From Bacteroidales bacterium UBA6366 (GTDB lineage Bacteria > Bacteroidota > Bacteroidia > Bacteroidales > UBA932): 27,943 nucleotides of DNA. Position numbers and translations under genes: made by a program. The notes under the pieces were generated by a model. It made no database searches, was not told the origin of the DNA, and was given only the letters and a program-made list of their open reading frames with translations. Positions within the stretch are counted from its first letter, which is position 1; each line of letters starts with the position of its first letter. The stretch spans positions 1 to 27,943 of the forward strand of contig DJRG01000052.1 of assembly GCA_002438845.1 (NCBI GenBank), given 5' to 3'. Of this stretch, positions 21,015 to 27,943 are shown one piece after another.

Positions 21015-22940
21015 CTATATTTTCGGTATTATCTGTTCCTCTCCGCAGTAGACGGCTTTGAGAAGATCGAGAGGAACCGACTCTCCTCCGTCAACCGCAG
21101 AGTCGCCATTCGATTTTTTAGGAGTCCATGTTTTATTAGTCACATCAATATTACCTTTCTGGGATGCATCCAGATGAAGAGTGACCTGTCCTCTCTTCAG
21201 ATGGTCAAACGCCGTTGTGTAAACTATTTCGAAATGCTTTGACTTCAAGTAGATATCCGTTAATTTCGGCATACCTCCAGCAAAGACATTCTCTTCGAGT
21301 TTTACGGCATTCGGGCAATCAATGATTGTCAGTTTCCCGCAGTTGTTTACAGCTAATCCCTTGACACTTTCGTATGTTAGTTCTGTAATGGACGTATTAG
21401 AGAAAGCGTGAATAAGAGAAAGGACATTCGGTAAATCCGGGGTCTTTGAGAGTTTGGAACACCCGGCGAACGCATAATCAGCATTAGTCACATTCTTAAG
21501 ACCCGAAACAGAGACCAAATCAACACATTTCTCAAAGGCACGAACAATGTTGACCACATCATCGGAACCAATGAAAGTCTCGAGTTTGCTTCCTGCACCG
21601 CTTACGGTGCTGCCTTCATTAATCACAGAGCTAAAACACAAATTATATTCTTCCGCCTCAACGGGAACATTCATCAGACTAGTGACTCCTTTCAGCCCGC
21701 TCATGTCCAGATAGGTGACGTCGTTGTCACGGACATAGGCCGCGATTTGGGCAAAAGCCTTAATGGTCTCTTCAGACATGCCGAGAGATGACTTATTCGT
21801 GTTGTCAAACTCACCGGTCAAGATCAGCTTGCCGCCCACGCAGCATTCGTCAAGCAGTTCCTTGGTGATAAGGTCCTTGAGTTCTTTCTTGTTCTCCGGA
21901 TTGGCTGCGTTCCACTCTTCAAGCTGCCTGCGGAGATCCGAAACGCTCACGGGGTCGGGAGCCTTGTCGGCTTCGAACTCACCTTCGCCCTCATTGAGGT
22001 CCACAGTGGAGCCCCAGTCGGAGACGGTGATGTCGCCAAGGTCAAGTTTGTCCTTGCCGAGGGTAAGATTGTAGGTGTAGTGCTTGCCGGCCTCGAATGT
22101 AGGACGACCGGTGACGTATAACTCAGTTTTATCCTCGTCATTACCAGGCTTCCAGCATACAGTAATCTTTAGGAATCTGGCAGAAGCATCCCCGTCGCAA
22201 GGGACGACGATGGCGTGGTAATTGCCATCCGAATAATAAGCACTCTCATACAGGTACGGCCTCACATCCACAGGGTCTCCACTTCCGGTACCGTCAGAGC
22301 TTACGTGGCTAAGACCAGACTGGACGGATTCAACTCTGATCATAAAAATGTCCTTCCCAGCGAACTGGTTCTTGAGCCTGTTCTTGTCCACGTTGACAGT
22401 GACAAGAGCCATCTTGCGGGTCATTGTGAGTTTGAGCTTACGGTCGTCCGGAATATTGTCTTTAGAGATGCAGGAATATTCCCCGGTCATGAAATCCGCT
22501 TTTGCGAAATTACCTATCGTTGCCTGCGAACCGTTTGACTCACACTGGTCGGTCGGGAGATCGAAACCGTCCTTGGCCGAAGCGGGATACCAGGCCTTGT
22601 AAGTGACAGGGGCCTTCCAGACGAGATAGTCGGTGGCAGGCACAGGATTCCAGACTTTGCTGTCGTCAAGCCTGTAAGTCACAGTCTTCTCAACCTGCCC
22701 TGCATCATCCACGGCAGAGATAGCAATCTCATCTCCCAAGAACTTGCCTCCGTCGGGGCCATTGAACGTCTTCTGCGTCTCGGCAGTACCTGTGGGATTA
22801 CTCTTGGTGAGGACACCAGCGGAAGCGCTGACAATCACCGCATCGGGGTCGGTGGTCCAGGAATATTCAGGGACCGTGGTCTTCGCGCAGCCGGCGAGGA
22901 GCGCAAGAGGGGCCAATAATTTTAATATATTCATGTTCAT
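21015..22940 (-). CDS. Fimbrillin-like lipoprotein with leucine-rich-repeat C-terminus (last gene of right cassette)
   Basis: 641-aa lipoprotein starting MNMNILKLLAPLALLAGC (lipid site C18). The longer frame to 23039 reads back through the neighbouring gene, so I chose the ATG at 22940 (22934 is an alternative). The N-terminal domain is the TKSNP fimbrillin subtype: VLTKSNPTGTAETQKTFNG, DYLVWKAPVTYKAWYPAS, MTRKMALVTVNVD, AGKHYTYNLTLGKDKLDL. After an acidic linker (about 365-395) comes an irregular leucine-rich-repeat or BspA-like part (CVDLVSVSGLKNVTNADYAF, AGCSKLSKTPDLPNVLSL). This corresponds in position and C-terminal type to the frameshifted gene at 13598, though the N-terminal domains differ. 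It is 13 nt downstream of the gene at 22954. Confidence 0.85.
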   Translation of the reverse strand: MNMNILKLLAPLALLAGCAKTTVPEYSWTTDPDAVIVSASAGVLTKSNPTGTAETQKTFNGPDGGKFLGDEIAISAVDDAGQVEKTVTYRLDDSKVWNPVPATDYLVWKAPVTYKAWYPASAKDGFDLPTDQCESNGSQATIGNFAKADFMTGEYSCISKDNIPDDRKLKLTMTRKMALVTVNVDKNRLKNQFAGKDIFMIRVESVQSGLSHVSSDGTGSGDPVDVRPYLYESAYYSDGNYHAIVVPCDGDASARFLKITVCWKPGNDEDKTELYVTGRPTFEAGKHYTYNLTLGKDKLDLGDITVSDWGSTVDLNEGEGEFEADKAPDPVSVSDLRRQLEEWNAANPENKKELKDLITKELLDECCVGGKLILTGEFDNTNKSSLGMSEETIKAFAQIAAYVRDNDVTYLDMSGLKGVTSLMNVPVEAEEYNLCFSSVINEGSTVSGAGSKLETFIGSDDVVNIVRAFEKCVDLVSVSGLKNVTNADYAFAGCSKLSKTPDLPNVLSLIHAFSNTSITELTYESVKGLAVNNCGKLTIIDCPNAVKLEENVFAGGMPKLTDIYLKSKHFEIVYTTAFDHLKRGQVTLHLDASQKGNIDVTNKTWTPKKSNGDSAVDGGESVPLDLLKAVYCGEEQIIPKI

Positions 22941-22953
22941 AGTCTTTCCTTCT

Positions 22954-23946
22954 TTATTCGGTTGCCAATGTTCCACCGTTCCCCTCCAACCACTCGCTGG
23001 CGGAGAAGCCGCCGGCAATCGCCACGTCCTTGCCCACATTGAGAGTGAGGGTGTAGGCGGTGTTGCCGTTCAGAGAATACTCCTTTGTTGACTTCCACTC
23101 GTAGGCCTTGCCTGCTGCCTTGAAGCTGATCTTGAGATTGCCCGTAGCCACTGTCTGAGGCACGAGGATGCTCTCATAGAGTGATGTGCAGTTGCCCTTC
23201 TCATCCGTGGCGGAAGTCCAACCCACATTGTAGGCCTTGATGTCGGATGCGACGGCGCCAGGGTTGATGACGAACGATGTCCACTCGGAAGAGGCGTCTC
23301 CCTTAAGTTTGAAATCGCGTGCGGTGCCGGAGATCACGACATCGCTGAGGATGTCCTGCTGCGGGATTCCGGAGACATTGAACTCCGTGCCGAGATTGAA
23401 CTTGACAGTAAACCTGGTCAGCAGATGCGTGAAAGCGAAAGAAAGCTTGCCGTCCGAGCCAAGCAGCTCGCTGACTTTCTTCAGGCCGGAAGTCCAGACG
23501 AGATAGTCGGAGCTGTTGTCATCTTTGGTCTGCTCGGCCTGCACTTCAAAGCCCACACCATCCTGACCATAGTTGAAGTCGTCAACCGACACCATGCTCG
23601 TAAGGCCGGCTGACGGGGCGATAGCGTAGACAAGGACCTCCGAGTCGGAATCCTTCCAGAGCAACATCTTGTCCGATGTCCAGTCAGTCCCACTCTTTTC
23701 GAAAGGAGTGTTGCTGTAGGTATATTTGCTGTCCGGACTTTTGCTGTCTTCCACGAGGAGATCGAATCTCGCGAGGTTATCTTGCGAATGGCTGCCCCTG
23801 GTCGCAGCGGCGACCGTCGGGCTCACACGGATGACATGGTCCGCAGGGAAATTGCCCTGTTCCTGCACGGCTTGCTGCTTGCTGCATCCTACCGCCCCCA
23901 ATAGGAGCAACAGGGCAGATGTTGGTATTATCAATTTGCTCATCAT
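22954..23946 (-). CDS. Fimbrillin-family (Mfa-like) lipoprotein, short form
   Basis: 330-aa lipoprotein (MMSKLIIPTSALLLLLGAVGC, C21). The Mfa-like domain fills the rest: VIRVSPTVAAATRGSHSQDN, MLLWKDSDSEVLVYAIAP, a SSDYLVWTSGLKK segment, LSFAFTHLLTRFTVKFNLG, and the ending TLNVGKDVAIAGGFSASEWLE with the conserved GKD...W. It has no C-terminal repeat domain. The start overlaps the upstream stop by 4 nt (ATGA), so its translation is probably coupled to that of the gene at 23943. It is the counterpart of the gene at 14932 in the left cassette, where the same GKD...W end is lost by frameshift. Confidence 0.88.
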   Translation of the reverse strand: MMSKLIIPTSALLLLLGAVGCSKQQAVQEQGNFPADHVIRVSPTVAAATRGSHSQDNLARFDLLVEDSKSPDSKYTYSNTPFEKSGTDWTSDKMLLWKDSDSEVLVYAIAPSAGLTSMVSVDDFNYGQDGVGFEVQAEQTKDDNSSDYLVWTSGLKKVSELLGSDGKLSFAFTHLLTRFTVKFNLGTEFNVSGIPQQDILSDVVISGTARDFKLKGDASSEWTSFVINPGAVASDIKAYNVGWTSATDEKGNCTSLYESILVPQTVATGNLKISFKAAGKAYEWKSTKEYSLNGNTAYTLTLNVGKDVAIAGGFSASEWLEGNGGTLATE

Positions 23947-26036
23947 TTTCCTAATTTTCTTGGTTCGATTTCACCATAACTATCATAGTTATTGCCTTTC
24001 CCGACTGCGGAAAGGTCCCCAGTCTTGTCCTTGTTGTACCAGCAACCGGTGAAAGTACAGTTGTCGGTGTTGTCAATTCCGATCGCAGCACCGACTCTCC
24101 TTGGATCAACGCCCTCTTCCATCACTATGGTCCCGTCGAAGCCACAGTTCTCGAATGAGCAGGCACCAAAGAATAACCCTCCCACAATACCTCCACCATA
24201 TTCATCACCATTGCCCTTCATGACAGTAATTATACCTGTCATAGTACAGTTCTGCGCAGAGCGCGTCTTATTATAAGAAGGATTGAAGCATCCGAACAAG
24301 CCCCCAACACCATTGGCTTTTAGAGAAGCATCTACTGTGCAATCCTTTACATCTATTTTATCATAAATTATTCCCAAAAGACCACCGGTCTGAACTGTCC
24401 CGACAACTTCACTAGAAGAGACTGAACACCCAGACAGTTCCAAGCCAATCGACTCGGCACAAAGCCCTCCAGCGCTGCCTGTACTCGTGACTTTGACTTT
24501 CGCCTTGCATGCGCTGATTGCCGATCTCGTAATGGATCCGACAAGGCCACCGCACCAACCTCTCGCAGTCACAGTGCCGCTGACCTCAACCCCGGAAATA
24601 TCAACATCATGCGCAGTCCCACATAGAATTCCTGAAAATTGATTTTCGTTCAAAACATTGGCACCTATAATCTTCAAATTTTTGATATAAACCACAGAGC
24701 TCTTAGAAGAATTATTGACAAAGCCAAAAAGTCCCGATCGCTTATAAGGATTATTTTCACCATCCTTTTCAGCGACAACTTTCAGCCCATAAATCGTCTT
24801 ATTGTCACCATCAAAATAACCTTTGAATGGTCTCTCTCCAACTGATCCCTGAAAAGATCCCCCTATCGGAGTCCAAGGTTTGTCAGCAAGGGCAATATTC
24901 TTAGTGAGTTTGAAATATTTCCCTGCATAAGACTCTCCACCGTTCACTGACTGCGCCAAGTAGGCGAGCTGAGCGGCGCTTTTTATGACTATAGGGTTGG
25001 TCTCAGAGTCTCCAAGAGGATTTTCCTCATCACCTGTACTGAAAGGCGTGACGGTCTGGCCGTCCCACACATCTGCATCAGGATCCACCTCCACCTCTCC
25101 TCCAGGCAGGGGTGATGATGAATTGTCCGTCCAGCCACCGACCGTGACGCCGTTCTCGGCGAGTTCGATCTTGTCCTTGCCGAGACGCATATTCATCTCG
25201 TAGGCAGTGCCAGACATGAATGTAACGATCCCTTCAGCAGGCACGAAATAGTTGAGGATAGTCCCATCGGACATCTTGACTTGCAGCATCTTGGCTTTAG
25301 GCGCCTGTCCGTCTCCAGGGCAGAATATGCCTTCCCATTTGAGGTCATCGACCTTATGGAGCTTTATGTCCAGGCTGGTCGCATCGGTAGCTTTACCTGG
25401 ACCGTCAGTCTTCGCGAGATCGCAGACAACCTTGGAAACCGTGCCGAGTAGCATAGCCTCACTGACAGTCACATCTGAGCCGAACTGATTGCCCTTCACG
25501 AAGTTGAAAGTGAGTTTCACAAGACGATGGGAGAAAGAAATGTTTACCTTTCCGCCAACAAACTTCGGATTATCACTATTCGGAGCGAAACCCTCAGCAT
25601 GCCAGGTCACCAAATCAGCGGCCACGATGCCGCCGGTCTGGTCGGCAGGAATGGAGAATGCCAGATTCTTTGCATCAGCCGCCCCGCCAACATAAGGGGC
25701 ATAGGCATAAATGTCGGCAGTGGCCGTGGAGTTCTTCCAGAGCATCTGCTTGTCAGGCGCCCAATCGGAAGTCCCCTTGGACCAACGGACATTGCTCATG
25801 GTAAATCTGTCATCAGAGCCGTAGTCCAAGAAAAGTCCCAAGGTCGTACCGGCATATTCAGAAGCACCATTTGTCCCGTCACCGCGGGTCTGAAGTTCGC
25901 CGGCATTGGCTGCGATGCGCACCACCCCGTCCTCCGGGAAGCCCACAGCGGGGGCTTCCACTTTCTGTTGTTCCTTGCCGCAGGAAAGCAATGCCACAGC
26001 GGCAAGGGTTGTCATGAATATTCTTGTGTTTGTCAT
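23943..26036 (-). CDS. Fimbrillin-family lipoprotein with C-terminal GLUG repeats
   Basis: 697-aa lipoprotein (MTNTRIFMTTLAAVALLSC, C19). The Mfa-like domain has TTLGLFLDYGSDDRF, KQMLWKNSTATADIYAYAPY, IPADQTGGIVAADLVTWH, ISFSHRLVKLTFNF and the GKDKIEL...GGWTD end near 300. After an acidic linker, from about 345 there is a GLUG domain (YFKLTKNIALADKPWTPIGG, KGYFDGDNKTIYGLKV, GGLVGS, GGLLGI, GGLFGC, GGIVGG). It ends FTGCWYNKDKTGDLSAVGKG, a tail also found in the neighbour at 26033 but not in the left cassette. It overlaps both neighbours by 4 nt and is the counterpart of the gene at 15878. Confidence 0.88.
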   Translation of the reverse strand: MTNTRIFMTTLAAVALLSCGKEQQKVEAPAVGFPEDGVVRIAANAGELQTRGDGTNGASEYAGTTLGLFLDYGSDDRFTMSNVRWSKGTSDWAPDKQMLWKNSTATADIYAYAPYVGGAADAKNLAFSIPADQTGGIVAADLVTWHAEGFAPNSDNPKFVGGKVNISFSHRLVKLTFNFVKGNQFGSDVTVSEAMLLGTVSKVVCDLAKTDGPGKATDATSLDIKLHKVDDLKWEGIFCPGDGQAPKAKMLQVKMSDGTILNYFVPAEGIVTFMSGTAYEMNMRLGKDKIELAENGVTVGGWTDNSSSPLPGGEVEVDPDADVWDGQTVTPFSTGDEENPLGDSETNPIVIKSAAQLAYLAQSVNGGESYAGKYFKLTKNIALADKPWTPIGGSFQGSVGERPFKGYFDGDNKTIYGLKVVAEKDGENNPYKRSGLFGFVNNSSKSSVVYIKNLKIIGANVLNENQFSGILCGTAHDVDISGVEVSGTVTARGWCGGLVGSITRSAISACKAKVKVTSTGSAGGLCAESIGLELSGCSVSSSEVVGTVQTGGLLGIIYDKIDVKDCTVDASLKANGVGGLFGCFNPSYNKTRSAQNCTMTGIITVMKGNGDEYGGGIVGGLFFGACSFENCGFDGTIVMEEGVDPRRVGAAIGIDNTDNCTFTGCWYNKDKTGDLSAVGKGNNYDSYGEIEPRKLGK

Positions 26037-27943
26037 CTTCTTGAATTCTTTGCTTCAATTCCTTTATAGTCCTTATCCTTTACGCCCGTTCCTACGGAAG
26101 AAAGTTCCCCGGTCTTGTCGGAGTAGTACCAACAACCAGTAAAGGTCGCATTGCTATCGTCAACCCCAACGAAGGCTCCGTAGATGCTGCCTTTGGCGAG
26201 AGACGTGCCGTCGGCATTTGTGATGGTTCCGTTGAACCCACATTTGGAGAACTCTGGCTTCCCTGTTTTATATTTAAGGATTCCGACGAAACCTCCAATT
26301 CCAAAGTTAGTCTTCCCTGATGGCAAGGAAACTGAAACATCACCATAAACTGTACATTCCCCGATTTGGTGAGAATTATCTGCATCAACATAGCCAATAG
26401 CCCCCCCCACGTTACCGAATCCGGAAACTTTCGCATAGGTGTTGCAATACCCGATTTGGGAAACATCATTTCCGTCACTGCCAATATATCCAATAAGTCC
26501 GCCCATATTCGGATTGTAACTATTTGGAATCACTGCCATAGTGCTGCTCCCTGGCAAAACTGTGCATTTTTCAATAATACCACAATCAATCTTGCCGCAG
26601 AGGCCACCCACATTATGTTGAGAAGTCACCTCAACCTCAGCGGTGCAGTTCGACATATTCGAATTCTTAAGATAGGCGACGAGGCCTCCTGCAGTCGTGT
26701 GTTCAATTTTGACTTTGCCGCTTACAGAGCAATTGGAGATATTTGCTTCTTCCGCATACCCACAGAGTATCGCAGCATAGTCACCCGTCGAATTGATGTC
26801 CGCGGAAGAAATCTTGAGATTCTTGAGGTACGTACTCTTGATGTACCCGAACAAGCCAAGACAATTGCTATTCGCGTCCACTCTCAAACCCATTATCTCA
26901 TGTCTGTCACCGTCAAAAGTTCCGCAGAAAGGCGTGTCAGATGTTCCGGAAGCACTTTTATAGCCGATAGGCCTCCAAGATTTGCCGGCGAGGTTGAGGT
27001 CATCAGTGAGTTTGAAGTACGTGTTTTCGTATTTTTCACCATTTTTCACATGCTCGGAGAGGTAGGCGAGTTGGGCGCAGCTACTGATAAGGATAGGATT
27101 CTCCTCAGTGTTACCAAGTTCATTGCCATCGGCATCCTTTGTAGCGAATGCGGTGACTGTCTTGCCATCCCAGGTGTCAACCGGATCAGTCTCACCATCA
27201 GAGATGGTGGCACCGGTGCCCCACTCATTCACGTTGACGCTGCCTATCGTGGCTGAGTTCTTGCCTATGATCAGGTCGAAGGTGTAGGCGTGGCCGGCCT
27301 CAAGGACAGGGACCCCCCTGACCTCAAGTTCAGCCGGCAACGGAGTGCCTGCCACCTGAAGCCTGATAAACCTCAAATCATTTCTTCTACTGTCGTTTGA
27401 CAGGACAATGCCAGAATAGGTGTAGCCGATGGTACCTTCACTGAAGGTCTCATCCTTTATAGTTCCGTCTTCACTCTGAACAAGAGGCTTACTTACCATA
27501 TCAAGCCTGTCAGAGCCACCCCAAACGCTGCCTTCGCCGATGGTGACAAAATTGATCTTGTTGACATCCTTGTCATACTGATCATTGTAGCTTTTGATCT
27601 TGATCCTCACCAAGACGTTTTTACGTTCCAAACCGATGGACAGGATGCGGTCTGACGGGATGCCGGCATCAGAGTAATCGACAGCCCCTTCCATGTAATC
27701 CGCTGATGTCAGTTTTTCCTTGGTGTTCTGTTCCGCGGGAAGCGCGGTGTAGTCCGCAGGGTATTTCGCAGTGAACTTGAGATCGGTTTTATCCCACTTG
27801 AGGTACTCGCCCTTGGTTTCAGGAGCCCAGGTACCGTTCTCGAGGACATAGACAACAGTCTTGCCGGCGTTGGTGACGGCGATGCGGTCTTTGTCGTTGA
27901 AGGTCTTCTGCGCTTCCGCATCGCCGAGCGGATTGCTCTTGGT
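26033..27943 (-). CDS. Fimbrillin-like protein with C-terminal GLUG repeats (5' end beyond window)
   Basis: The frame is open from the right edge to the stop at 26033 (636 residues); an internal Met at 27694 is not the start. The first visible residues, TKSNPLGDAEAQKTFNDKDR, align with those after the signal peptide in the genes at 18121 and 21015, so only the signal peptide and about 40 residues should be missing. Next come YLKWDKTDLKFTAKYPADY, GIPSDRILSIGLERKNVLVRI and the AGHAYTFDLIIGKNSATIGSV...NEWG end. A GLUG domain follows from about 27100 leftward (YFKLTDDLNLAGKSWRPIGY, GGLVAY, GGLCGK, GGLIGY, GGAIGY, GGFVGI), ending FTGCWYYSDKTGELSSVGTG. It overlaps the next gene by 4 nt. First gene of the right cassette, as far as can be seen. 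Confidence 0.88.
   Translation of the reverse strand, partial: TKSNPLGDAEAQKTFNDKDRIAVTNAGKTVVYVLENGTWAPETKGEYLKWDKTDLKFTAKYPADYTALPAEQNTKEKLTSADYMEGAVDYSDAGIPSDRILSIGLERKNVLVRIKIKSYNDQYDKDVNKINFVTIGEGSVWGGSDRLDMVSKPLVQSEDGTIKDETFSEGTIGYTYSGIVLSNDSRRNDLRFIRLQVAGTPLPAELEVRGVPVLEAGHAYTFDLIIGKNSATIGSVNVNEWGTGATISDGETDPVDTWDGKTVTAFATKDADGNELGNTEENPILISSCAQLAYLSEHVKNGEKYENTYFKLTDDLNLAGKSWRPIGYKSASGTSDTPFCGTFDGDRHEIMGLRVDANSNCLGLFGYIKSTYLKNLKISSADINSTGDYAAILCGYAEEANISNCSVSGKVKIEHTTAGGLVAYLKNSNMSNCTAEVEVTSQHNVGGLCGKIDCGIIEKCTVLPGSSTMAVIPNSYNPNMGGLIGYIGSDGNDVSQIGYCNTYAKVSGFGNVGGAIGYVDADNSHQIGECTVYGDVSVSLPSGKTNFGIGGFVGILKYKTGKPEFSKCGFNGTITNADGTSLAKGSIYGAFVGVDDSNATFTGCWYYSDKTGELSSVGTGVKDKDYKGIEAKNSRR

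Noticed and set aside
22941..23039. Longer start for the 21015 gene (reading MWARTWRLPAASPPASGW)
   Set aside because: It would overlap the 3' end of the neighbouring gene by nearly 90 nt and place the lipoprotein signal in mid-protein.
26033..27694. Start of the right-most lipoprotein at 27694
   Set aside because: The same frame stays open to the window edge and the upstream residues (TKSNPLGDAEAQKTF) match the family, so the real start lies outside.

Overview
The window looks like a chromosome segment of a Bacteroidales bacterium (phylum Bacteroidota). The evidence is a set of families typical of that phylum (DUF4294, DUF3098, DUF4270, a short GT5 'glycogen/starch synthase', Mfa-like fimbrillin lipoproteins), Bacteroidetes-type -7 boxes (TAnnTTTG) placed just before several genes, and few Shine-Dalgarno sequences. 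Genus cannot be decided from the sequence alone.

Bases 1-10800 are housekeeping. On the minus strand lies the rplP-rpmC-rpsQ-rplN-rplX-rplE-rpsN-rpsH-rplF ribosomal protein run (rplF cut by the left edge). It has its own promoter and a leader closed by a 9-bp stem just upstream of rplP, so the classical S10-spc cluster is split between rpsC and rplP here. A plus-strand DUF4294 gene runs tail-to-tail into, and overlaps, an lpxH-like gene. lpxH follows uppP, DUF3098 and ftsX in a minus-strand envelope operon. Divergent from ftsX are a glycogen-synthase-like gene and a DUF4270 lipoprotein gene. Then come acpP, with a structured leader, and a pnuC-type transporter gene.

Bases 10800-13600 hold a REP/RAYT locus: a 430-aa HUH (Y1) transposase-like protein encoded at 11610-12902. 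It is flanked on both sides by REP-like palindromes, several paired as BIMEs, and by a direct repeat of about 190 bp whose 70-nt core is 69/70 identical. More REP units occur at 20319-20914.

Bases 13600-27943 carry eight minus-strand lipoprotein genes of the fimbrillin/adhesin type, many overlapping by 4 nt. They read as two tandem four-gene cassettes: fimbrillin+GLUG, fimbrillin+GLUG, short fimbrillin, leucine-rich-repeat lipoprotein. The right cassette is cut at its 5' end by the window edge. The two are separated by an 850-bp spacer with REP units, a consensus promoter and a strong intrinsic terminator that together predict a small plus-strand RNA. The last two genes of the left cassette each carry a one-base frameshift, one of them in a C/G homopolymer, which suggests decay, phase variation or assembly error. 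The lipoproteins are probably surface-exposed fimbrial or adhesin components, and the REP/RAYT elements mark the cassette borders.
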